Shown here piece after piece: positions 7,580 to 14,295 of a stretch of DNA of 19,307 bases. The first letter of the stretch is position 1, and every line of letters begins with the position of its first letter. The notes beneath the pieces are model-generated. The model made no database searches. It had not been told where the DNA came from and worked only from the letters and a program-made list of their open reading frames with translations. The position numbers and the translations under genes are program-made. Source of the DNA: a candidate division TM6 bacterium UASB124 (GTDB lineage Bacteria > Babelota > Babeliae > Babelales > RVW-14); contig CAMBZK010000005.1 in NCBI GenBank assembly GCA_945872225.1, positions 1 to 19,307 of the forward strand, read 5' to 3'.

Positions 7580-8670
7580 AAAATGCGCAGACCTGCGTAC
7601 CAAGCTGATTGATAACCATCTTTAGCAACTAACCAGCGCCAGTCTACAGGCGTATGCTTTGTTAGCAGCCACACCGGCGTCCCCACAGCTCCTGCAAGAT
7701 GCGCAACTGGTGATTCAATTGCCAGGACAAGATCCATATTTTTGATCAACGCAGCGGTATCATGCAACGTACGACAATGCTGACTCAGGTCAATAATAAA
7801 AGGGGATGGCGAAGAAAGCGGTTGCAATGCATAGAACTGTACATGTGGCAGTTGAGCCAATGTGTCCAACAATGATGGCGGCATCGTGACATTCTTAGCA
7901 CCTTGCCACCATAACCCAACCCAAAGTTTTTTAACGACGAAAAGGCTCTTTTTAGCTGCTACATGGGCAACATCTGGCACCAAGTAGCTACGTATCGCCA
8001 AACCAGAACCACGCGTAGCTTTCAACAATGCTGGGATACTTTGTAGCGCACTGTAATAATCAAACGATGGTAGCTCTATCTCTGATGAATGTGTAAAAAA
8101 ATGCACTGCTGGCATCGAATTTTTACACAATGAAAGCAGCACATCAGGGACTTTACAAAAAACACTGGCGCCACGACTTAGTAATGCAGGCAAAAAGCGG
8201 GCAAAACAAATACAATCGTCAATATCTGCATCGGCCTCGATATAGAGGGTTTTTTCCGCAAGATCTTCACCTTGCCATGGCAACGGATTTTGCAGTAATG
8301 AACGGGAATCATGGACCGAGCGCGCTACGCTGAAGTTTACCGTCGCATGCCGTGCGGTATAGTAAGTATGCAATGACTGCTCCAAAAGACCCTGCTCTTG
8401 GTAGGATTGACTCAGGCGTTGATAGGGAAGCAAAGCATCAGGCTTATGCTCTATAGCTTTTTGAAAATTGCGTACAGCAGTAGATAAATCACCCCGATTA
8501 ATAGCAAACTGTGCCAGGTCAATGCTTACCTGACACAAATCTTGAGCGCATTCTTGGCGCGAATATTCCTGCTCATCAACTCTTGACGAATAGTTTTGTA
8601 TACTCACCCACCAAATACTTGCGGCGATGCTTAGCGTAATTGCCAAAATAGATTTTGGATGATGACGCAC
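7435..8670 (-). CDS. TPR protein with heptosyltransferase-like (GT9/GT41-type) domain
   Basis: A 411-residue protein with an N-terminal membrane anchor (about residues 8-24). One or two tetratricopeptide-like repeats follow (about 45-110, for example DLSTAVRNFQKAIEHKPDALLPYQRL), then a GT-B-fold C-terminal half. The most telling segment is DLVLAIESPVAHLAGAVG, then PVWLL, DWRWL, SAWYAGLRIFQQPKPGDW. It follows the pattern of bacterial TPR proteins with a GT9/ADP-heptosyltransferase-like end; the AHLAG histidine is H324. The usual VDT before the AHLAG block reads IES here. Translation starts at GTG 8670 behind AAAGGG, 18 bp after the SPFH gene. A low-complexity Ala/Ser tail of about 25 residues lies in the overlap with the GH3 gene. 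The substrate is unknown. A role in protein or envelope glycosylation is an inference. Confidence 0.75.
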   Translation of the reverse strand: MRHHPKSILAITLSIAASIWWVSIQNYSSRVDEQEYSRQECAQDLCQVSIDLAQFAINRGDLSTAVRNFQKAIEHKPDALLPYQRLSQSYQEQGLLEQSLHTYYTARHATVNFSVARSVHDSRSLLQNPLPWQGEDLAEKTLYIEADADIDDCICFARFLPALLSRGASVFCKVPDVLLSLCKNSMPAVHFFTHSSEIELPSFDYYSALQSIPALLKATRGSGLAIRSYLVPDVAHVAAKKSLFVVKKLWVGLWWQGAKNVTMPPSLLDTLAQLPHVQFYALQPLSSPSPFIIDLSQHCRTLHDTAALIKNMDLVLAIESPVAHLAGAVGTPVWLLTKHTPVDWRWLVAKDGYQSAWYAGLRIFQQPKPGDWLSVVADVQEALNEIVKTPVASLLPRTTAIAASSASGAAS

Positions 8671-8688
8671 GGGGCAGCCCTTTAGGCA

Positions 8689-9648
8689 TTATTGCTGATT
8701 AAAAAGCTCTTTAACGCCAGCCAGAGATCCAGCCATCGCAGAAGCTTCATACGGCACTACAATGAGTTTGCTATTTTTATCTTTTGTTATTTCCGGCAGC
8801 ATTTTAATGTATGCCTGCGCGGTTAAATAAGGCAACGGATTTGCAGAAGGAAGCGCTTGCTGAATAATTTTAATTGCCTGTGCCTCAGCATTTGCCAGCA
8901 ACTCACGAGCTTCTGCCTCACCACGAGCACGCTGAATACGTGCCAGGTAATCACCCTCTGCTTCTAGAATAGCTGCAGCCTTAAGGCCTTCTGCTTCTAA
9001 AATATGGGCACGGCGATCACGCTCTGCACGCATCTGTTTTTCCATTGCTTCGCGAATGTCTGCCGGCGGCGAAACTTCCTGCAGCTCAACGCGATTGATT
9101 TTAATGCCCCACTTGTATGTTGCATCATCAAGCACCAAGCGTAGTTTTGCATTGATGCTATCGCGCGAAGTAAGGGTCTCGTCAAGGTCCATCGCACCAA
9201 TAATATTTCGCATCGTTGTTTGGGCAAGCTTTTCTATCGCCTGTGGTAAATTTGCTACCTCATAAACTGCTGCTTTTGCATCAGTCACTTGATAATAAAG
9301 CAACGCACTGATCTCCATGGTAACGTTATCTTTCGTTATAACACTCTGCTTTGGAAAATCAAATACCGCTTCACGCAAATCAATGCGCTCAACCAGCTCG
9401 CTATAGCGATACGTCGGCTTACCACGAGCATCTTCTTTAACAAAGGTCCAAAACACGCTACGTGTTTTATCAATAAATGGCACCACGAAATGGATGCCTG
9501 GCTCTAAAATTCTATAAAAACTACCAAAGCGCTCAATCAGCACCACTTCTGCTTGGCGAACAAGATAGGTCGCTTTGTACAGCGTGGTAATTAAAAGAAG
9601 CGCGAAGAATGCAAAAAAAGCACTCAAAATAATCATGAACATAATCAT
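8689..9648 (-). CDS. SPFH/stomatin-family membrane protein (paraslipin type)
   Basis: A 319-residue band-7 protein. It has an N-terminal membrane helix (about 3-25), then the SPFH domain opening with RQAEVVLIERFGSFYRILEPGIHFVVPFID. Later blocks include VITKDNVTMEISALLYYQV, ETLTSRDSIN and the WGIKINRVELQEVSPP strand. An Ala/Glu-rich coiled coil follows (about 205-265). This layout is typical of QmcA/slipin-2-like proteins that oligomerise into membrane rings and organise microdomains or protease complexes. Its ATG overlaps the nfeD stop codon by one base (TAATG, 9650-9646), so the two are translationally coupled. SPFH-NfeD pairing is a well-known conserved arrangement and supports both calls. 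Confidence 0.93.
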   Translation of the reverse strand: MIMFMIILSAFFAFFALLLITTLYKATYLVRQAEVVLIERFGSFYRILEPGIHFVVPFIDKTRSVFWTFVKEDARGKPTYRYSELVERIDLREAVFDFPKQSVITKDNVTMEISALLYYQVTDAKAAVYEVANLPQAIEKLAQTTMRNIIGAMDLDETLTSRDSINAKLRLVLDDATYKWGIKINRVELQEVSPPADIREAMEKQMRAERDRRAHILEAEGLKAAAILEAEGDYLARIQRARGEAEARELLANAEAQAIKIIQQALPSANPLPYLTAQAYIKMLPEITKDKNSKLIVVPYEASAMAGSLAGVKELFNQQ

Positions 9649-10103
9649 TATCCAACAATCAGCATATTGCCGTCTACAGCCTTAATACGAACTTTTTTAG
9701 TAGGCTCCAGTATAGAAGAGCCATGGGTAATTGCAACCCATTCCTCCCCCCTCACTTTAATACGTCCAGGAGCATCTTTTGTAATCATTTCAAGCACTAT
9801 CGCTTCTTGGCCAATGAGGCTATGCACATTGGTCTGGTACAAGGATCTATTTTGTTTGCTAGCAACAAACATCCAAAGGGCCATAAAGCTTGCTGCTGCA
9901 ACCCCAAGCGCTACCCAGCACTGCCAAAAAGCAGAAACCGCTGCATATGCCGCAATGGCGGCTACAAAGCACCCCAGCGAGCAAGAGACAAATCCCAAAA
10001 ACCCAGGCATAGCCAGCTCTACAAATAAAAATACTGTTCCAAGAATAAGCCAGCTATAAAACAAGACTGACGGCAGATTATTAATCAAAAATTCTTCAAC
10101 CAT
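9648..10103 (-). CDS. NfeD-family membrane protein
   Basis: Short NfeD-type partner of the adjacent SPFH protein, 151 residues from the chosen start. Three or four hydrophobic helices occupy about 12-80 (the first includes LFVELAMPGFLGFVS, the usual P-G turn of the family). A soluble OB-fold domain follows, ending IGQEAIVLE...GRIKVRGEEWVA...VRIKAVDGNMLIVG, which is characteristic of NfeD C-termini. Short NfeD proteins lack the ClpP-like protease domain of long forms, as here. I chose ATG 10103 because AAAAAAGGG sits just upstream and the family normally begins close to this point. The frame stays open to 10223 but that extension is Cys/Arg-rich and does not look like NfeD. It is the first gene of the nfeD-SPFH-TPR set. 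Confidence 0.88.
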   Translation of the reverse strand: MVEEFLINNLPSVLFYSWLILGTVFLFVELAMPGFLGFVSCSLGCFVAAIAAYAAVSAFWQCWVALGVAAASFMALWMFVASKQNRSLYQTNVHSLIGQEAIVLEMITKDAPGRIKVRGEEWVAITHGSSILEPTKKVRIKAVDGNMLIVG

Positions 10104-10235
10104 AACAATAACCCTTTTTTCAAGTCGTACAACCAAGCAAAAACACCTAGCCAAGCATGAATTATCGCGTAGCAATTGGCAAGCCCTTCTGGCTAAAGCT
10201 GCAAAAGTATTACTTTTCAGCAATCTTATATTAAA

Positions 10236-10263
10236 TTGCTATCTGTGTTAGATCATGTATCCT
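10236..10263 (+). promoter_or_regulatory. candidate sigma-70 promoter for the secreted unknown protein
   Basis: TTGCTA (10236-10241) and TATCCT (10258-10263) are separated by 16 bases, each matching four of six consensus bases. Transcription would begin near 10271, giving a leader of roughly 58 bases before ATG 10329. The 225-bp stretch 10104-10328 separates divergent genes, and I found no convincing promoter for nfeD in it. This is a weak match. Confidence 0.28.
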
Positions 10264-10328
10264 TTAGGGTCGCAGAGCTCAACAAAATTGTTTCTAATAG
10301 TAAAGTTTTTAATTTCAAGGTTATCAAT

Positions 10329-11039
10329 ATGAATTCTCTCATTCGCTTTTTATTATGTGCAGTATTAATTGGCGTACAAACAACATACGCTATCGCGGCA
10401 ACAGGAGCAGGTGGCCCTAGACGCCAACCAGCCTCATCAATCGCTGATGAAGTAGATGAAGAAAGTGCTGAAGAAGGTAGTCTTTCAAGTCCTGGTTCAT
10501 TTTATAGAATTGGTTCTTCGGTTACCGCGGGAACACCAAGCTCTACTTACCCTCTCAGTCCTCCACCAGCAGCAAGATTTACTCCTACAGGGCTAACGGT
10601 TCGTCAAGACTTGTTGCTAAAAAACTTATTGGAATACCTCAATAGCGATTCTGCGGATCAATCTGATCTAGCAAACGCCACACATACTTGGGCCACCAGC
10701 ATACAAAAAACGCCAGAAGAAACTGCGACATGGAATACTTATTTTGTATCAGAGGACGTTTCAAAACTTGCTACAAACCTAGCGCAACACGATGAGCTAT
10801 TACCTGAAGACAGAAATTTCATTTTAGCGTTCTGGTTTACAACCGGCATGCTTAGAGATGATCTTTTTCCTTTTCTGTCAAGCCTCATTCCTGGAAAGTA
10901 CCCTTTTTATCTCACCATATCAGCACCAGCTTCCCCTCGTCGCCCGGTGGTAGCAGCTAAACCAGATGAAAAGCCAACACGCTTCTCACCCGTGGTAAAA
11001 GAACCCCTAGCAATAGACAAACGTCGCCATAGTTTTTAG
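10329..11039 (+). CDS. secreted protein of unknown function
   Basis: Not recognised. From ATG 10329 the protein is 236 residues and starts with a textbook signal peptide (MNSLIRFLLCAVLIGVQTTYA). A mature region rich in Gly, Pro, Ser, Glu and Asp follows (about 25-95, probably disordered). A more ordered, helical-looking middle spans about 100-185 and contains several Trp residues. The tail is basic and Pro-rich (about 195-236). I chose this ATG over a frame extension to 10236 because AAGG lies at a suitable distance and the signal peptide starts here. No catalytic motif, lipobox, membrane helix or repeat is visible. It stands alone, divergent from nfeD and convergent with the amidase gene, with a terminator-like hairpin after the stop. 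Its composition suggests a rapidly evolving exported protein. Confidence 0.72.
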   Translation: MNSLIRFLLCAVLIGVQTTYAIAATGAGGPRRQPASSIADEVDEESAEEGSLSSPGSFYRIGSSVTAGTPSSTYPLSPPPAARFTPTGLTVRQDLLLKNLLEYLNSDSADQSDLANATHTWATSIQKTPEETATWNTYFVSEDVSKLATNLAQHDELLPEDRNFILAFWFTTGMLRDDLFPFLSSLIPGKYPFYLTISAPASPRRPVVAAKPDEKPTRFSPVVKEPLAIDKRRHSF

Positions 11040-11066
11040 GGCTTGCAAGATCTTTAATAGCTTATC

Positions 11067-11100
11067 AATGACCTCTTTGCCCTATCGCAAACAGGTCATT
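11067..11100 (+). terminator. terminator-like hairpin after the secreted protein gene
   Basis: AATGACCT (11067-11074) pairs with AGGTCATT (11093-11100). After one C-C mismatch, an inner TTTGC/GCAAA stem closes a six-base loop. The following bases (ATTGTTTC) are only moderately T-rich. It begins 28 bases after the + strand stop and runs into the 3' end of the convergent amidase gene. Confidence 0.5.
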
Positions 11101-11720
11101 ATTGTTTCTGCAAGCTGCTCAGTAATTTCGTTGTATTCTCGATCGGCATGAACGCCTAGTTCGACCACTACAGCAGGTGCTGCGACACCCTGCAGCTCTT
11201 TGAGTGGCAAGGCCAAAGCTTGCTGCCCTACAGACCAGCGCTTGGACACTGTTGTTGTTAGGTGCTTGATCATCTGCTCACTCCACCGCTTTGTCGTAGC
11301 AAGTGCAAGGCAATGCGCCTGATAAACCGGCACAAAATCAGTTTTTTTGTAATCCTTGTGTGTCTGGTCAAGCAGGGTGTCGTACGTCAAATACGCAACA
11401 TTGATGCTTGGCTGCTCGGCGTCTTCTTTAAATAAGTGCACCGTAACAAAAAGGTCAACGCCTGTACGGTTAGCAAAAGAGGCGTTTTGCAACGGCACAA
11501 TCTCCTCGCCGGGTGCTCGCGTCACGAGCACGCGTAGATCACTTTTTGCCTCAAGCGTTTTTTTGAGCTGTTCAACACAGCGATAGGTCTCCGCACGCTC
11601 AAATGACTCATACAGCTGCCGACCAGGCTGTTTTGCATGCCCAGCCGGGTCAAGCATGACCGTTTTGCAGGCAAGCGATGAAACTAAAACAACAGGAAGA
11701 AAAAGCATTTGAAAATTCAT
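11082..11720 (-). CDS. secreted N-acetylmuramoyl-L-alanine amidase (amidase_3 type), divergent
   Basis: Zinc amidase expected to cut the bond between MurNAc and the stem peptide in peptidoglycan. The 212-residue protein has a short signal peptide (about 1-17) and enters the catalytic fold at once. Seen are VMLDPAGH with H28, a cluster of glutamates at 38-44 that can supply the second ligand, LVTRAP, LQNASFAN, DLFVTVHL with H95, and VVVELGVHAD with E187. These fit the amidase_3 order (DPGHGG, E, TR, R..AN, DLFxSxHxN, E). The first motif reads DPAGHAK, with one extra residue before the histidine, and the HAN motif is HLF. The family call is good but activity is less sure. A Cys follows the signal sequence (SLAC), but the -3 residue is Ser, so lipidation is doubtful. 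It is a single gene, divergent from the ABC permease. Confidence 0.8.
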   Translation of the reverse strand: MNFQMLFLPVVLVSSLACKTVMLDPAGHAKQPGRQLYESFERAETYRCVEQLKKTLEAKSDLRVLVTRAPGEEIVPLQNASFANRTGVDLFVTVHLFKEDAEQPSINVAYLTYDTLLDQTHKDYKKTDFVPVYQAHCLALATTKRWSEQMIKHLTTTVSKRWSVGQQALALPLKELQGVAAPAVVVELGVHADREYNEITEQLAETIMTCLR

Positions 11721-11821
11721 ACGCCAACAGTAAATAAAGAGTATTAGTGCAACAGACTTCTTTCTTACAGCATATCATAGTAAACTGAGGGTGGCATAAT
11801 TTTTTTTAGGGGGATACTACT

Positions 11822-12625
11822 ATGCAAACAATAAAAAATAATCTTATCAGCAACGCACGCATTTTTTTACAAATGACACGCCGTGATGTACGCGTACTCA
11901 GTCGGGAGTTTGCGGGGGACTTAATTAATGCGGTCACCTGGCCCGCATCGCTAGCCATAACCTTTGGGTACGTCTTGCCAGCTATTGGCATGGACCCAAA
12001 ATATGGCAGCTTTCTGGTCGTTGGTGCGATAGCCTCGACGTTTTTTTACCTCGCGCTCGGTTTTGGGAACGAGCTCGTCAGCGATTTTTGCTCACTGCGT
12101 TGTATTGATTATTATTTCACCCTCCCAGCTTCGTCATACCGTGCCGTTTTAATTCAACGCGTTTTATCGTTTACGGCGCACTCAGTGTTCATCACACTGC
12201 CCCTCTTGCCCATTGGCAAACTCATCCTGGGCGACCGCATGGACTTGTCGCAGGTGTCGATTATAAAGCTCGTCCTCATGATGACCGCATGTGGTGTTTT
12301 TTTCGGCTTCTTCGGCCTCTGGCTTGCCTCATGGATTGCAACGCCGCGAGCGTTTAATAGCGTCTGGCGCCGTGTTTACACCCCGCTGCAACTGCTTGGT
12401 TGCTACTGGTTTTCATTTTTCATGGGCTACAAAGTATTTGGTTTTGCCGCACTCATCGCGCTGACCAACCCGCTCACCTATATGTGCGAAGGCGTACGCG
12501 CTGCCGTCCTTGGACAAAGTGAGCACATGAATTTTTGGCTCTGCCTCGTGGTGCTCATTGCCTACACAAGCGTTTTTGGTTGGTATGCTATGCGCAAACT
12601 CAGACGCCGCCTCGACCTTTTGTAA
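11822..12625 (+). CDS. ABC-2 type transporter permease
   Basis: Membrane subunit of an ABC exporter, 267 residues, with a cytoplasmic N-terminus and about six transmembrane helices. The layout follows the ABC-2 family: an N-terminal segment with RREVR-like charges (TRRDVRVLSREF), paired helices, the loop DFCSLRCIDYYFTLPAS after the second helix, and a conserved NPLTYMCEGVRAAVLG block before the last helix. Such permeases export drugs, polysaccharides or lipids, and the substrate cannot be read from sequence. The start has a strong ribosome site (AGGGGGAT just upstream). The partner ATPase is not adjacent: it is flanked by the divergent amidase gene and convergent cdsA, so the nucleotide-binding subunit must be encoded elsewhere. 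Confidence 0.88.
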   Translation: MQTIKNNLISNARIFLQMTRRDVRVLSREFAGDLINAVTWPASLAITFGYVLPAIGMDPKYGSFLVVGAIASTFFYLALGFGNELVSDFCSLRCIDYYFTLPASSYRAVLIQRVLSFTAHSVFITLPLLPIGKLILGDRMDLSQVSIIKLVLMMTACGVFFGFFGLWLASWIATPRAFNSVWRRVYTPLQLLGCYWFSFFMGYKVFGFAALIALTNPLTYMCEGVRAAVLGQSEHMNFWLCLVVLIAYTSVFGWYAMRKLRRRLDLL

Positions 12626-12640
12626 AAAGATAGCTTTTTA
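12623..12640. terminator. weak bidirectional terminator between ABC permease and cdsA
   Basis: TAAAAAG (12623-12629) and CTTTTTA (12634-12640) form a 7-bp AT-rich stem around ATAG, exactly at the convergent junction. It carries T-runs for both strands but little GC, so its strength is doubtful. Confidence 0.35.
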
Positions 12641-13315
12641 ATAGCGCACAAACAGCACAAGTAACAGGGTAAAAATACCGACAAACAGCACAGCGTCAAA
12701 GCGGTCGAGGATGCCGCCGTGGCCGGGAAGCAATGAGCCAGCGTCTTTAAGGCCCTCTTTGCGTTTCAGTACCGAAAGAAACAGGCCGCCAATAAAAGCA
12801 ATGCTTGTTGTGGCAAGCACAAAACAAGCCAGTGCAAAAAAATTAGTAGTTAAAACGGTGGCACTCAGCAAAGCAATTTTTGGTAGGACGTACGAGCAGA
12901 TAGCAAAAACACTGAGCACACTGCCGGCAAAGCCTTCCCAAGATTTCCCAGGGCTGATCGTCGGGCACATCTTGTGCACCCCAAACAACTTGCCAACAAC
13001 ATAACCGCCTGTATCAGCACCCCAGGCGATGAAAAAGGGCAGTAGCGGCAGGTAAAAATCAGTCACATAAAATTCGTTAGTCAGCCAGATCAGAACCACA
13101 AAAGGCATAATCGGATACAATACCGAAAGCGCTAGGCGTGATGGTTTTTGCAAATCAACTAGATTCGACCACTCCCAGCGGAGTACAATGCCAAGTAGCA
13201 CAACCAGCGCAGCCGTAAATAACGTCGCTGAGTGCAGGTAGGCCCCGCCAAAACTGACTAGTAAGGCAACGCCTGTCAGTGTGCGCTTTAACAGTTCAAT
13301 CAGTTGCTGGTTCAT
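12638..13315 (-). CDS. cdsA: phosphatidate cytidylyltransferase, variant active site
   Basis: CdsA-family integral membrane enzyme, which converts phosphatidic acid and CTP to CDP-diacylglycerol, the precursor of bacterial phospholipids. The 225-residue protein is mostly hydrophobic (six or seven helices) and somewhat shorter than usual (about 260-290). The family signature is clear near the C-terminus: S181, K184-R185, the GLKD block with D191, PGHGG at 197-201, then D204 and D207 in ILDRFD. An upstream PTISPGKSWEGF motif is also typical. In most CdsA proteins this signature starts GDLxES. Here it reads GGLFLS, so the acidic pair is lost. As I recall, the GD aspartate helps bind the metal. 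The start overlaps the end of truA by 20 bp, suggesting coupling. Confidence 0.87.
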   Translation of the reverse strand: MNQQLIELLKRTLTGVALLVSFGGAYLHSATLFTAALVVLLGIVLRWEWSNLVDLQKPSRLALSVLYPIMPFVVLIWLTNEFYVTDFYLPLLPFFIAWGADTGGYVVGKLFGVHKMCPTISPGKSWEGFAGSVLSVFAICSYVLPKIALLSATVLTTNFFALACFVLATTSIAFIGGLFLSVLKRKEGLKDAGSLLPGHGGILDRFDAVLFVGIFTLLLVLFVRY

Positions 13316-14075
13316 GAGTTTTGTACACTATTCGCCTCAAACAAAGCCCTTGTGCGTCTGCCTTTAAAAGGTTTTGTTGAGGATTAGGGTTATTTAACAA
13401 ATCATCTATAAATGATACCGGAATCTCAGGTCGATGCGCAATATCAAGTGCATACCCAATCATTCTTCTAATTTGAAAACGAACAAATGACGGCCCCTTG
13501 ATTTCAACAAGCACCACACCCCACCGAGCAAAGCGGCGAAGCTTGATGCTGTGGATCGTGCGCATAGTATCTTTTTTGTTGTCTTTATCCTGCTTACAAA
13601 ATGAGGCAAAATCATGTGTGCCAATATAACGCTGAAGACAAGCCTCAAATTTAGCAAAATCAACCTGTGGCATAAAATCAGGGTACCAACCAAAACGTTC
13701 GAGCATTGGTAGAGGTTTTTTTAAAAAAAGTGCGTAGTAATAGGTTTTTTGTAAAACGTTTGCGCATGGATGAAAACCAGCCGGTGCTTGTTCAAACGAA
13801 CGAATTACAATGCCCTGTGGCAAGTGGTTATTCCAAGCCTGGCGCAATAGCTCAAGTGATGCCTGTGGCGGAATATCTGCCGCAAACCGGGCAACCTGTG
13901 CCAGCGCATGCACCCCAGCGTCAGTCCGTGAGGCACCAAGAATCGTTATGCGCTGCCGCATAAAACGAAACCAAGCATCTTGGAGCGCTGAACAGACCGT
14001 AATATCACGGGGCTGTATCTGCCAACCGTGAAAAGCGGTGCCATCGTAAGCAATGATAATAGTGTAGTAATTCAT
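13296..14075 (-). CDS. truA: tRNA pseudouridine(38-40) synthase
   Basis: TruA converts uridines 38-40 in the anticodon stem of many tRNAs to pseudouridine. The 259-residue length is normal. The N-terminal YDGTAFHGWQ block, the catalytic GASRTDAGVHA motif with nucleophile D52, and NVLQKTYYY are present. The second half has the family's FCK, HSIKLRR, FVRFQIRRMIG and final GLCLRRIVY blocks. The ATG at 14075 lacks a well-spaced ribosome site. The nearest G-rich stretch lies about 13 bases upstream, inside a hairpin followed by a T-tract. cdsA follows with a 20-bp overlap, so the two form a transcription unit. Confidence 0.95.
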   Translation of the reverse strand: MNYYTIIIAYDGTAFHGWQIQPRDITVCSALQDAWFRFMRQRITILGASRTDAGVHALAQVARFAADIPPQASLELLRQAWNNHLPQGIVIRSFEQAPAGFHPCANVLQKTYYYALFLKKPLPMLERFGWYPDFMPQVDFAKFEACLQRYIGTHDFASFCKQDKDNKKDTMRTIHSIKLRRFARWGVVLVEIKGPSFVRFQIRRMIGYALDIAHRPEIPVSFIDDLLNNPNPQQNLLKADAQGLCLRRIVYKTHEPATD

Positions 14076-14082
14076 AAGAAAG

Positions 14083-14127
14083 AAAAACCCCCATCCAGAC
14101 TTACGTCACGGACAGGGGAAATGGAGG
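14083..14127 (-). terminator. hairpin plus U-tract directly ahead of truA
   Basis: In the minus-strand transcript, CCUCCAU (14127-14121) pairs with AUGGGGG (14094-14088), seven pairs including one G-U. The pairing spans about 26 bases that may fold further. Five U residues (14087-14083) follow immediately, and then UCUUUCUU up to the truA start codon at 14075. It may end the dnaG-rpoD-glycosyltransferase transcript, whose last stop is about 170 bases upstream, or act as an attenuator in a truA leader. Confidence 0.55.
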
Positions 14128-14163
14128 TTATCAAAAGTAATTTTAAACTATCTTAGGGCAAAA

Positions 14164-14169
14164 ATTATA
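14164..14169 (-). promoter_or_regulatory. candidate -10 element for truA-cdsA
   Basis: A perfect TATAAT on the minus strand (14169-14164), 89 bases before the truA start. TTGAGC lies upstream but only 14 bases away, too close for a standard -35. If used, the transcript would carry the hairpin at 14127-14088 in its leader. The rest of the 220-bp gap 14076-14295 shows no gene or RNA that I recognise. Confidence 0.3.
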
Positions 14170-14295
14170 AAACAATGATACTGGCTCAATAGTTAAAAAG
14201 CAACTGATTTTTAGCAATGTTTTTCGCACCAATTCATCGAGCTAGTTTTGATATGCAAAGAACCATAAATCCACTTTGAAGCCTTGTTGATATAT

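Noticed and set aside
10104..10223. Extension of NfeD to a start at 10223
   Set aside because: The 40 added residues are Cys/Arg-rich and unlike the family, while ATG 10103 has a good ribosome site and gives the normal N-terminus.
10236..10328. Start of the secreted unknown protein at 10236
   Set aside because: It would begin with TTG inside a candidate promoter and place 31 residues ahead of a clear signal peptide. ATG 10329 has a suitable ribosome site.
14100..14295. A small RNA or tRNA gene in the gap after the glycosyltransferase
   Set aside because: I looked for a T-loop, a clover-leaf, an SRP-type loop and tmRNA ends on both strands and found none. Only the hairpin at 14088-14127 stands out.
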